NCBI GenBank assembly: GCA_023436245.1
Contig: JAEZJZ010000108.1
Span: forward strand, 1 to 54,531
Reading direction: 5' to 3'
Origin: Bacillota bacterium
Lineage (GTDB): Bacteria > Bacillota > UBA994 > UBA5500
DNA: 54,531 nt
Shown here: piece after piece, positions 24,120 to 32,107 of the stretch
Position numbering within the stretch: the stretch's first letter is position 1
Layout of the letters: the number at the start of each line of letters is the position of its first letter
Program-made: the position numbers and the translations under genes
Notes under the pieces: model-generated
What the model saw: only the letters and a program-made list of their open reading frames with translations
Databases searched by the model: none
What the model was told of the DNA's origin: nothing

Positions 24120-25148
24120 ATGAAGATCGCCGCAAGTCAGGTTCGATTGGAGAGTGACCGGACCTTTCGTGAGAGTCAAGTAGTTGATGAGCGACTAGAG
24201 GTGCAGGTGCGCCAGCCGGCGCAGCTAATGCTGCAGGTCGACCATGTGGAGCTTTCTCCGGCGGCGCTGGCCGATTTGCACCAAACGAGGCTTCCGGCAA
24301 CTGCCGCCGGGCGAGTCGAGGACCGGCAGGAGATGCAGGCCAGGCTGGTGGAGACCTTGCTTTCGGCACTCACAGGTCGGCGCGTGCGCATCGTGCGCCT
24401 GGATGAGCAGTCGCTGCGCGATGCTGAACGGTCTCGTCTGGAGGCGGCGCCAGCAGCAGAGACGCAAGGCCCTGGAGGGCCCATCCCGGGCTTCGCGCTT
24501 CGTTACGATTATCGGGAAGTGCGGACAGAGCGGGAGCAGTTGCAGCTCGGTTTCAGCGGTCGCGTGACCACGGCTGACGGGCAGGAGATCGGCTTTTCGC
24601 TGCAGTTGGATATGGCGCGCACATCCTATAAGGAAGAATCGTTTTCGCTGCAGATCGGTCAGATGGTCGACCCGCTGGTGCTCAGCTTTGGCGTGGCCAA
24701 CGCCAGTCTTTCCCGAGAGCGCTTTGCCTTCGACTTGACAGCCGATGGAGTGACGGAACAGGTGCCGCTGCTCGGAGCTGGCAGCGGCTTCCTGGTGCTG
24801 GACCGGAACGGCGACGGTGTGATCAACGACGGGAGCGAGTTGTTCGGCACGCAGAGCGGCGACGGTTTCGCCGACCTCGCCCCATATGATGCTGACGGCA
24901 ACCACTGGATTGATGAATCGGACCCAGTCTTTCGTCAGCTTCGAGTATGGACGAACGACGGAATTACGCAGCAACTGCTTTCTTTGGCAGAGTTGGGGGT
25001 GGGGGCCCTTTACCTGGGTTCTGTCGCTGCCCAGTTCTCGCTGCAGGATGCAGAAGGCGAACTGCTCGGGCAGCAGCGGCGTGCCGGACTCTTCCTACGG
25101 GAGGACCGAACCGCCGGCTTGCTGCAGCACATTGACTTGTCTGTCTGA
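24120..25148 (+). CDS. Protein with calcium-binding-like loops, function unknown
   Basis: A 342-residue protein of a type often annotated as VCBS- or EF-hand-containing hypothetical. The N-terminal 110 residues are polar and helical, and the middle (120-215) is beta-rich. The C-terminal part has two Asp-rich loops, DRNGDGVINDGSE (228-240) and DADGNHWIDESD (257-268), around the string LFGTQSGDGFADL; this double loop is a recurrent module in Bacillota and Proteobacteria and resembles EF-hand calcium sites. No signal peptide is seen, so export, if any, is non-classical. ATG 24120 has AAAGGAGG 8 bases upstream; the frame runs back to 23964 through the previous terminator, so that longer start is wrong. 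Confidence 0.75.
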   Translation: MKIAASQVRLESDRTFRESQVVDERLEVQVRQPAQLMLQVDHVELSPAALADLHQTRLPATAAGRVEDRQEMQARLVETLLSALTGRRVRIVRLDEQSLRDAERSRLEAAPAAETQGPGGPIPGFALRYDYREVRTEREQLQLGFSGRVTTADGQEIGFSLQLDMARTSYKEESFSLQIGQMVDPLVLSFGVANASLSRERFAFDLTADGVTEQVPLLGAGSGFLVLDRNGDGVINDGSELFGTQSGDGFADLAPYDADGNHWIDESDPVFRQLRVWTNDGITQQLLSLAELGVGALYLGSVAAQFSLQDAEGELLGQQRRAGLFLREDRTAGLLQHIDLSV

Positions 25149-25150
25149 TC

Positions 25151-25182
25151 AAAAAAGACGAGGGGCGATCCCTCGTCTTTTG
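25151..25182. terminator. Intrinsic terminator
   Basis: GACGAGGG (25157-25164) pairs with CCCTCGTC (25170-25177); AAAAAA precedes and TTTT follows, so it can work both ways. It ends the calcium-loop protein gene. Confidence 0.9.
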
Positions 25183-25273
25183 CATTATCTGGGAGTTGGC
25201 CTGTTTAGTAGGATGAAGCAAAAGGGACGGAAGCAGAAGGGACGGACCGAGATTGCTGAAGAACCCGGGGAAA

Positions 25274-25355
25274 TGTCATTCTGAACGAAGTGAAGAATCT
25301 TGAAACACCGATGAACACGGGCCTTTCTAGATCCTTCGTTGCGCTCAGGATGACA
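25274..25355. repeat. TGTCATTCTGA-type inverted repeat
   Basis: An 82-bp element with imperfect inverted ends. The left arm begins TGTCATTCTGAACGAAG and the right arm ends CGCTCAGGATGACA. Elements with these ends are common dispersed intergenic repeats in many bacterial genomes. A short tandem repeat (GAAGCARAAGGGACG twice) lies just upstream at about 25214-25243. The 281-base gap holds nothing else I recognise. Confidence 0.75.
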
Positions 25356-25429
25356 AGAATGAATTTTCTCAGTGGTCTCGGACGGACCTTTTTGCACCAG
25401 GCAGCGCCGGTCGGCTGTGCGCCGCTCGG

Positions 25430-26215
25430 CTACTTCTGCTTCCGGACCACGAACCATTTGTCGCCGCGTTGGAAGCCACACTTCTGGTAGAAGCCGTCCG
25501 CGATGCCGGCAAGCCGGATGATGTCTGACTTGGGCAGGCAGCGGGATACTGTCTCGGCGATTAGCATGCGGCCGATCCCCAGCCCTTGCAGCCTCGGGTC
25601 GACGAAGAACCAGTCCAAATCAGCCTCACGTACCGGCGCATAGTAGCAACTGATACCTACTCCAACCGCCTTGCCGGACTGTCTATCCCTGGCTAGCAGC
25701 CAAAGGCTGGGATCGAAGGCCTTATCGCTGGTCCAGCGTCGCACCCGTTCAGGCGTGACTGTGTAGCCGGTCTTGGTCCCTGTGATAATCTCCGCCGCTG
25801 TTATGAAGTCTGCGTCACGCTGGAAATCGAAGTCATTGACCAAGTATCGTTGGTCAGTCAAGAGCGGCGGCTGAAACTTCTGGTCGTAGAACAATGTGCA
25901 GTTTTCGTCTGCGACAAACCCTAGCAGCGAATCGGAGACCAGCCTGTAATAGTCCTCGTGCAGTACCAGGAAGTCCAGGTAGCGCAGCAGCTCCGTTGGC
26001 AGCAAGAAGTGCTGTTTCTGCTCGGAGTAGTAGAAGATCAGTTGGTTGTTGCGCACGGCGAACAAGCATCGCTTGTCGCCCTCGCCCAGTTGCTGCGTCT
26101 CGCTCTCGAGCAAGAAGCTCTCCAACTTATGAAAGGCGATGTTGGCGACTTGCCCTGGTGCTCGCAGATAAAGCTGCTTCACCTGCTCAATGAACTCTTG
26201 ATTGTTGATTACCAT
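25430..26215 (-). CDS. GNAT-family N-acetyltransferase with long N-terminal domain
   Basis: A 261-residue protein. The C-terminal half is a GNAT fold: acetyl-CoA motif A is VDPRLQGLGIGRMLIAE and a later segment FYQKCGFQRGDKWFVVRK is the usual end. The first 120 residues form a separate domain with LLPTELLRYLDFLVLHEDYYRLV that I do not recognise. The substrate is unknown. The start is uncertain: ATG 26215 has only a weak GGGTG site; an upstream frame to 26311 runs into a dispersed repeat and is unlikely. Confidence 0.78.
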   Translation of the reverse strand: MVINNQEFIEQVKQLYLRAPGQVANIAFHKLESFLLESETQQLGEGDKRCLFAVRNNQLIFYYSEQKQHFLLPTELLRYLDFLVLHEDYYRLVSDSLLGFVADENCTLFYDQKFQPPLLTDQRYLVNDFDFQRDADFITAAEIITGTKTGYTVTPERVRRWTSDKAFDPSLWLLARDRQSGKAVGVGISCYYAPVREADLDWFFVDPRLQGLGIGRMLIAETVSRCLPKSDIIRLAGIADGFYQKCGFQRGDKWFVVRKQK

Positions 26216-26289
26216 CTTGGTACACCCTGCTTTCTTGCCGGAATGTAGTCTCGTCAGTCTTGCTTGTTTAGGGCGCGGACGTATCTCGT

Positions 26290-26344
26290 AGGTCTGTCCC
26301 CGATTATTCAAAGTGAATAATCGAGAACCGTCCCCAATTATTCA
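26290..26344. repeat. 55-bp dispersed repeat, copy 2
   Basis: This copy is 95 percent identical (52 of 55) to the copy at 10373-10427, in the same orientation. It lies upstream of the minus-strand GNAT gene and the plus-strand ArsR-type gene. The rest of the gap to 26520 shows no clear gene; a short minus-strand frame ending near 26345 looks like the tail of a lost gene but is not identifiable. Confidence 0.85.
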
Positions 26345-26521
26345 GTCAAGCGGAGATCCAGCAGCGGGCTGCCCAGGTGTTGGTGGCACGTGTCGATCAC
26401 CGCTTGTTGCCAGGGTACTTGTGCAAGTGGTTATCATCAGTATAGATCTACGCCTTGATTACCGTCAGTGGCGATATTTACTCTGAAGAAAGACCTACCT
26501 AAAAAAAGGCCTGCCCGATAG

Positions 26522-26550
26522 TTGACAAACGTTACATGCCGCATTACAAT
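26522..26550 (+). promoter_or_regulatory. Promoter of the ArsR-type/MFS operon
   Basis: TTGACA (26522-26527), a 17-base spacer and TACAAT (26545-26550), 30 bases before the GTG at 26581. Confidence 0.75.
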
Positions 26551-26580
26551 TCAACCAACACGATAAAAATAATTTGAACG

Positions 26581-27171
26581 GTGGCAAGCAGATTGAGTGA
26601 GAAACTGAGAGTGATCACCGATCCGGAAACGATCAAGGTGCTTTCGGACAGCTTGCGGATCAGAATTCTGGATGTGCTGCAACGCGTGCATCCCGCGTCG
26701 GCCACCACCTTGGCTGAGGAGCTGGGAGAGAGCGCGCCCAAGATCAGTTATCACCTGAAGCTGATGGAGAAGCACGAGATCATCTATCTGGCGGACACTC
26801 GGACCAAGGGGAACCTGATCGAGAATCTTTACGCTCCCACAGCTGAGCAGTTCATGATCCAGCGCGACCTCTCCGCGCCCAACAGCGCCGAGTTCAGCGA
26901 GGCGATCATGCAGACCGTGCGTGAGATTAACGCGATGTTCTCTGCTGACGTGCTGCGACTGCCCTACATTAAGGAATCACTGAACTTCCCCTCCAGCGTA
27001 TCCTATGGCTCATACTACTTGACCAAAGAGCAAGTGGAGGAACTGCGAAGCCTGGTGGAGCAGCGCATGCTTGGGTACAGCCAGAAGCCGGGCCCGGGGT
27101 TGTATGCTTGCAGCATCGGCTTCCAGCTGATCGACGTGCAGGCGCTGCAGGAGGGTAAGCATGCAGAGTAA
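26581..27171 (+). CDS. ArsR-type winged-helix regulator
   Basis: A 196-residue regulator. An N-terminal HTH of ArsR type occupies about 15-85 (LSDSLRIRILDVLQRVHPASATTLAEELGE then SAPKISYHLKLMEKHEIIYL), and about 100 residues of unassigned, mostly helical sequence follow. No CxC metal site is present in the recognition helix region. The gene is coupled to the MFS transporter, whose start overlaps its stop, so it probably controls that pump. Start GTG 26581 has no strong ribosome site, and initiation may be weak. Confidence 0.85.
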   Translation: MASRLSEKLRVITDPETIKVLSDSLRIRILDVLQRVHPASATTLAEELGESAPKISYHLKLMEKHEIIYLADTRTKGNLIENLYAPTAEQFMIQRDLSAPNSAEFSEAIMQTVREINAMFSADVLRLPYIKESLNFPSSVSYGSYYLTKEQVEELRSLVEQRMLGYSQKPGPGLYACSIGFQLIDVQALQEGKHAE

Positions 27172-28417
27172 TAGGGGGATGTTGGCGCTGCTCAAGTACC
27201 CGCAGTTCCTGAAGCTTTGGCTGGCTCGCACCGTATCTCGCTTCGGCGATTCTGTCGACTCCATCGCCTTCATGTGGATGATTTACCAACTGACCGGATC
27301 GGGTGCTCAAATGGGGTTGATCATGGCTGTCAACTTCTTGCCCAATCTGATCTTCGGCATGCTGGGCGGGGTGATTGCTGACCGCCGGAGCAAGAAAAAG
27401 ACTATGCTGGTGGGCGACATCGGGCGCGGTGCCATCGTCTCCGTAACCGCGTTGCTCTATGCGGCGGGGGTGCTCAAGGCCTGGCACCTGTACGTGTTCA
27501 CCTTCCTCAACTCTACCCTGGAGGCCTTCGCCTCTCCAGCGCGCACCTCCACCATGCCGCTCCTGGTCGAAGACAAGGCGGACATTCTGGCTGCGAACAG
27601 CCTGTTTTCGGCCTCCGGTTCCCTGGCCGAGATAGTCGGCCTGGGCGTTGCGGGCACGATCATCGGGTACTTCGGTGTGGCGGCAGCCATGCTGGTGGAC
27701 GCGGCTACCTTCTTCATTTCCGCCTTCAGCATCAGTCTCACCCGCATTCCGCGCACCGGCGGCCAACAGGCAAGCAAGATGAGCTGGGATGGCCTACGGC
27801 ATGACCTGGGTGAGGGGTTGTCCCTGGCCTTTGGCAACAAGTTGATCAGACTCTGCATCTTCATGGGGTTTGCCCTGAACGCATTTGCCAGCCCCTTCTC
27901 CATTCTGGCGCCGCTGTTCTCAGACCAGGTGCTGGGTGCGGGGGCACAGGGATTTGGCAACATGAACATGGCCCTGACCTCGGCCATGCTGCTTGGGTCT
28001 CTGTTGATTGGTCAGTTCGGCCGCCGTTTCAGCGACCGTCAGCGGATCATGGCCGGCTTTCTCGGCATGGGTGCCGGGTTTCTGCTGGTCGGCGCTTCCC
28101 GTACTGTCTGGCTGGCCATGGCCGGCTCGGTCTGCATTGGTCTCGGCGTCAGTTTCCTGATCGGCACGATGACCACGATTGTGATGACCCGCTGCCAGCC
28201 AGAGTTGCTAGGCCGAGTCAGCTCGGTGATGAACGGCACCATGATGGCCGCCATGCCGGCTAGTTCCGCCTTAGCTGGTGCGATGGTGCAGCCGCTCGGC
28301 ACCGTGCGCCTAATCACCGCGATTGGCATCCTGGTCTTGCTCGTCGGGGCATTGACGGTGTCATCACCGCATCTACGGCCGGCCGAGGGAGCAAAGGTTG
28401 ATGCGGATGTCGCCTGA
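27161..28417 (+). CDS. MFS transporter (drug-efflux type, MFS_3-like)
   Basis: A 418-residue, twelve-helix major facilitator. It has the family pattern LARTVSRFGDSVDSIAFMW at the first helix, the loop motif GGVIADRRSKKKTM between helices 2 and 3, and GRVSSVMNGTMMAAMPASS in the second half, as in MefA/EntS-like exporters. The ATG at 27161 overlaps the end of the ArsR-type gene with GGAGGGT upstream. The regulator and pump arrangement suggests ligand-induced efflux; the substrate is unknown. Confidence 0.92.
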   Translation: MQSNRGMLALLKYPQFLKLWLARTVSRFGDSVDSIAFMWMIYQLTGSGAQMGLIMAVNFLPNLIFGMLGGVIADRRSKKKTMLVGDIGRGAIVSVTALLYAAGVLKAWHLYVFTFLNSTLEAFASPARTSTMPLLVEDKADILAANSLFSASGSLAEIVGLGVAGTIIGYFGVAAAMLVDAATFFISAFSISLTRIPRTGGQQASKMSWDGLRHDLGEGLSLAFGNKLIRLCIFMGFALNAFASPFSILAPLFSDQVLGAGAQGFGNMNMALTSAMLLGSLLIGQFGRRFSDRQRIMAGFLGMGAGFLLVGASRTVWLAMAGSVCIGLGVSFLIGTMTTIVMTRCQPELLGRVSSVMNGTMMAAMPASSALAGAMVQPLGTVRLITAIGILVLLVGALTVSSPHLRPAEGAKVDADVA

Positions 28418-28448
28418 TTACCGTGCTGAGAATTCGTAGCACCAATAG

Positions 28449-28480
28449 GCCCGACCCGTAGCGGTTGGGCTTTTCTGTTT
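28449..28480 (+). terminator. Intrinsic terminator of the ArsR/MFS operon
   Basis: An 8-bp stem (28449-28456 with 28463-28470, one G-U pair) is followed by TTTTCTGTTT. Confidence 0.88.
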
Positions 28481-28539
28481 GCTCACTTTGCTGTAGTGAT
28501 CAACTTAATTGATCCACTCAACTAAACCTTACTAGATAG

Positions 28540-28575
28540 TTGACTTTGTCAAATAAATCGCGGACAATATATATA
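28540..28575 (+). promoter_or_regulatory. Promoter with likely MarR operator
   Basis: TTGTCA (28546-28551) and TATATA (about 28568-28575) fit a promoter with 16-18-base spacing. TTGAC-TTT-GTCAA (28540-28552) is a perfect inverted repeat over the -35 box, a pattern common for MarR-type repressors. The regulated gene starts at 28604. Confidence 0.6.
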
Positions 28576-28603
28576 TAGAATTATCTGACAAGGGGCTGAT
28601 ACT

Positions 28604-29533
28604 GTGTCTGATTTATTGGCAGAAAGAATCGCAGGAGTCCGCAGGTTCAACCGTTTCTTCACCCGAGAGATTGGCGTATTGCGCGAAGGTCTGTTGCACA
28701 GCCCGTACTCTCTGACTGAGGCTCGGATTATCTTTGAACTGGCCAGTCGCCAGGGTGCGACTGCCGCAGAGTTGGGGCGAGAGTTGGGTCTAGACGGAGG
28801 GTACCTTAGCCGGACATTGAGTAGATTCGAGCAACAAGGCTTGATCATCAAGACAAAGTCGGAGCAGGATGGCCGCCAATGGCAGATTCGCCTGGCTGAG
28901 AAGGGAGAGGAAGCCTTTCGACTGCTCGATCAGCGCTCAGCCAGCGAAGTCGCCGAGCTTCTGTCCAGCCTGGGCGAAGAGGAACAGCAGCAGTTGATTC
29001 GGTCGATGCAGGCTATCGAGAGTATCCTCAACAAACAGAGCTTCAAGTTCGCCCATCCGTTCTATCTGCGGCAGCACCAGCCGGGAGACATGGGTTGGAT
29101 CACCCATCGTCACGGCTTGCTCTATGCGCAGGAGTATGGATGGAACGAGGAGTTCGAGGCCCTGGTGGCCCAGATCGTGGCCGACTTCATCAACAACTTC
29201 TGCCCGACCCGCGAACGGTGCTGGATTGCGGAAATGGACGGGGAAGTCGTGGGTTCAGTCTTCCTAGTGCAGGCCAGTGCCAGCGTGGCAAAGCTGCGTC
29301 TGTTACTGGTTGAGCCGAAGGCACGGGGTCTGGGGTTGGGTACGCGCCTGGTTGAGGAATGCATTCGGTTCGCTAGGCGTGCCGGGTATGAGAAGCTCAC
29401 GCTCTGGACCAACAGTGTCCTGACGGAAGCTCGGCACATCTATGCCAAGTGTGGCTTCCGCATGGTGCAGCAGGAGCCACATCATAGTTTTGGCCACGCT
29501 CTGATCAGCGAGACCTGGGAGCTCACGCTCTAG
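28604..29533 (+). CDS. MarR-GNAT fusion protein
   Basis: A 309-residue two-domain protein. A MarR winged helix (about 10-145; LTEARIIFELASRQGATAAELGRELG then DGGYLSRTLSRFEQQGLI) is fused to a GNAT acetyltransferase domain (about 155-309; motif A LRLLLVEPKARGLGLGTRLVEE, and later ARHIYAKCGF). Such bifunctional HTH/GNAT proteins are widespread in bacteria; targets are mostly unknown. GTG 28604 is the start, and an inverted repeat covers its promoter. The next membrane-protein gene starts 3 bases after its stop, so the two form a unit. Confidence 0.92.
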   Translation: MSDLLAERIAGVRRFNRFFTREIGVLREGLLHSPYSLTEARIIFELASRQGATAAELGRELGLDGGYLSRTLSRFEQQGLIIKTKSEQDGRQWQIRLAEKGEEAFRLLDQRSASEVAELLSSLGEEEQQQLIRSMQAIESILNKQSFKFAHPFYLRQHQPGDMGWITHRHGLLYAQEYGWNEEFEALVAQIVADFINNFCPTRERCWIAEMDGEVVGSVFLVQASASVAKLRLLLVEPKARGLGLGTRLVEECIRFARRAGYEKLTLWTNSVLTEARHIYAKCGFRMVQQEPHHSFGHALISETWELTL

Positions 29534-29536
29534 GCC

Positions 29537-30805
29537 GTGGCGCGCTCATCGTGGAGGTTGCCGTTGCTGCTCATCGCCAATCTCTTGGCCTCCATCGGTG
29601 GAGGGAGAGTGATCAGCGCCGGTAAAGGTGTGGCAAATCTACGATTGCTGGGCAGTGGTTCGATCTTGGCTTTCCTGACCGGGAGCGCTTTGGGTTTGGC
29701 GCTGCTGCTCACGCTGCGCCGCATATCCTTGCACTCGGCATTGACGCTTGTCTCTGTCGCCAGCCTTGGCAATGCGCTCTTCGGCCTGATTGTGGTGTCA
29801 GGAGCGGCGACAGAGCCGGGCAGACCATTGCGGCTTGAGGGTTTGTCGGCTTGGCTCTTCTTAGGCTCGCTGGTGCTCCTCTGTGCCCTCTGGTATGCCG
29901 GCCGATCACTGCGCTCAACCCTTGCTGCTGAGGGTAGCCAGAGTTGGTTGGCTCTCTGCGAAGCAGCCTACTTCGCAGGCTTCATCTGCGGACTGCTGCT
30001 CGGACCGGTCTCACTGGCTGGCCAGGCAGGAGTGGTGGGGGCGCTACTGCTGGACCTGCTGTTGCTTGGCGGCGTGGTCGCCTGTGATGCGCTGCTGGGG
30101 GTCACTCTGTCGCTGCGCGAGCAGTCGGCCGCTACTTCCGTTTCCCAGCCCCAGAGTTCGCCGGGTAGCCACAGCCCGGCTAATCCGAGCGCAGTTCGCC
30201 CAATGCTGGCCTTCGCTTGCCTGGGTGTGGCTTGCCAGGTGGTTGTCTTCCACCTCGCCGATCTTCTGTCGCGGACCGATGATCCTCGGTTGGTTGCCCG
30301 GGCTGACAGCCTGCTGGCGGTTTTCTATATGGGCATTGCCGTCGCGGCTATCAGTGCCTATTGGTTGAAGCCCGGTCTGCAGAAGAGGGAGTTGCGTCCG
30401 GTGTTCTGTCTGCAGTTGCGCCGACACCGCCTGCGGCTGCCACTGATGTGGGTGCTTGTCCTGATCGGCGGACTGGTCTGCCTAGTGGTGCTTGGCGTTG
30501 GCGCTGGTTCCCCAGCGAGAGCCGCTCCGCACACGCTGAGTGACATCCTGCTCCTGACAGCGCTAGGGCTGTCCACTGCCATCTACGAACTGCTTGTCTT
30601 GGCTGTTGTCGGTTGGGTAGGATCGCTGGATAGCCGAGCCGTGGGCATTTCCATCGGGGTGGCGGCCACGGCTGCCGCTCTCGCGTTGTTCGCGCTCGGT
30701 TTGGGCGGCATCGGCAGAGGCGGGCTGCTGATTACCACAACGCTTGGGTTGGCGCTGAGCTTTGGGCTGGTGAGTGGCAGCTTTGTTCCCGGCGAAGACC
30801 TGTAA
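29537..30805 (+). CDS. Unknown polytopic membrane protein, MFS-like size
   Basis: A 422-residue, Leu/Ala/Gly-rich protein with roughly twelve predicted helices. A polar linker of about 35 residues (QSSPGSHSPANPS) lies between two six-helix halves, as in the major facilitator superfamily. I see no MFS loop motif (G-x-x-x-D-R-x-x-R) and cannot place it in a family. It starts with GTG 29537 directly behind the MarR-GNAT gene, so it is probably controlled by that regulator. Confidence 0.7.
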   Translation: MARSSWRLPLLLIANLLASIGGGRVISAGKGVANLRLLGSGSILAFLTGSALGLALLLTLRRISLHSALTLVSVASLGNALFGLIVVSGAATEPGRPLRLEGLSAWLFLGSLVLLCALWYAGRSLRSTLAAEGSQSWLALCEAAYFAGFICGLLLGPVSLAGQAGVVGALLLDLLLLGGVVACDALLGVTLSLREQSAATSVSQPQSSPGSHSPANPSAVRPMLAFACLGVACQVVVFHLADLLSRTDDPRLVARADSLLAVFYMGIAVAAISAYWLKPGLQKRELRPVFCLQLRRHRLRLPLMWVLVLIGGLVCLVVLGVGAGSPARAAPHTLSDILLLTALGLSTAIYELLVLAVVGWVGSLDSRAVGISIGVAATAAALALFALGLGGIGRGGLLITTTLGLALSFGLVSGSFVPGEDL

Positions 30806-30926
30806 CAGAGACACCAGAGTAAGGTGACTGGAGGCAGGAGGCCCGAAAGCAGCAGGTAATGCCTGGCATAGTGTCAAATACAAGCCTCAAACGCACAGCT
30901 CAACCACAGTGGAAAGGTGTGATCAA

Positions 30927-31934
30927 ATGACGAACTGGATTATCAAGCCGTGTTACAAGTATGATTTGGCCAACCTCTGCAACTTACTCACGGAGGAAGA
31001 AGTCTATCATCAGGCGCATCCGGAAGCATGGTCCCACTTTACACCTTTGTTCAGCCGAGAACTGCAGCAGCATGCTCTGGCCTTCTATCGCCAGGGTATT
31101 CTCCTGGGACCGTCTTTCGCTAGCCTGCTGGCTTGCTCGGATTACGAGGGTGCCGATATTGAGCAGATCGTTGCCGCCTTGGAACCGGCTAAGCAGCACC
31201 CTGTGTTCGCGCCCTACTCTGAACACTTCCCCTTGGTTGACGCCCTGCTCAGGCATGTGCATGAGTTGGGGGCCTTTGATTACTGGCAGGAGATGTGTCT
31301 GCCGACGTTGGAGCGCCGATGTGATCAGCTGTCAGAACAGGCGACCACCTATGATGTGGTGCAAGCGGCTGATGAAATGCTAGGAGAAGGTTATGCCAGC
31401 GGAGGCTCTGGCATCAACCTCTACGTCTCGCACTTCTCCGCTCCACACGGCGTCAGCTTGCGCACCTTGGCTTTCCTGTCTGACCAGCGATGGGACCTGA
31501 AGACGCATGTCGCCATCGCTTTGCACGAGTCGATGCATCCGCCCTTCGATCGCGAGCTCATCAACGAACTGGCCGATCGGTTCCGGGCTGACCCCTTCTT
31601 CCAGGAAGCTAAGGCGCGCTTGCCCCTGAGCTCGGGATATGCTACACCGGCCGCTTTCCTGGAAGAGAATCTGGTAGAGGGAGCTCACGTCTATCTGGCA
31701 GAGCGACTAGGTGTATTGGACGACCCACTTCAGTACTTCATTAGGCATGACTACGCTTCGCACGTGGTCTCTGCTCTGGTTTACCAAGCATTGAAGCAGG
31801 GGATACGTGAGCGAAGCAGAAGTCTTCGCGAGACGGTAGAGTTGATGATCAATGAGGGCCTGCTGACTCCCGGCCGGCTGCGTGAGCAGTATTGTCGCCT
31901 CTATGAGGCAAATGGGCTTCAGCACCCATACTAG
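30927..31934 (+). CDS. Putative zinc metalloprotein with HExxH motif
   Basis: A 335-residue protein I do not recognise. HESMH (about 200-204, in AIALHESMHPPFDRE) fits the HExxH zinc motif, and EENLVEGAHVYLAERLG 46 residues later could give the third, Glu, ligand as in gluzincin peptidases. Helix content is high and there is no signal peptide, so a cytoplasmic metallopeptidase-like enzyme is possible but unproven. The ATG at 30927 follows AAAGGTG; an in-frame GTG at 30909 lacks a ribosome site. It stands alone before the APH(3')-like gene. Confidence 0.65.
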   Translation: MTNWIIKPCYKYDLANLCNLLTEEEVYHQAHPEAWSHFTPLFSRELQQHALAFYRQGILLGPSFASLLACSDYEGADIEQIVAALEPAKQHPVFAPYSEHFPLVDALLRHVHELGAFDYWQEMCLPTLERRCDQLSEQATTYDVVQAADEMLGEGYASGGSGINLYVSHFSAPHGVSLRTLAFLSDQRWDLKTHVAIALHESMHPPFDRELINELADRFRADPFFQEAKARLPLSSGYATPAAFLEENLVEGAHVYLAERLGVLDDPLQYFIRHDYASHVVSALVYQALKQGIRERSRSLRETVELMINEGLLTPGRLREQYCRLYEANGLQHPY

Positions 31935-32107
31935 CTTTCTTGGAATCAGCTGATTTCCCGGGTATTTACAGGACAAGCGGGCACTCGAGCGGGCTTCCGT
32001 TCCGCCGACACGGAGTTGCCAGGTGGGTTTCTCCCTGACGTTGAGGGCACTCCCTACGCCGGGGTAGCGCAAACGTCATCGTAAGCTAAACCCAGAGGGG
32101 TGAGGAT

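Noticed and set aside
25204..25284. Short Lys/Gly-rich ORF with a 15-base tandem repeat
   Set aside because: No ribosome site, 23 codons, and it runs into a dispersed repeat.
26345..26430. Minus-strand open frame ending WQQAVIDTCHQHLGSPLLDL...
   Set aside because: It looks like a gene tail but is under 30 codons after an in-frame stop and cannot be identified; not enough for a pseudogene call.
32036..32078. Hairpin TGACGTT/AACGTCA in front of the APH-like gene, considered as a riboswitch
   Set aside because: Only the outer 7 bp and an inner 4 bp pair; no known aptamer consensus or terminator is present.
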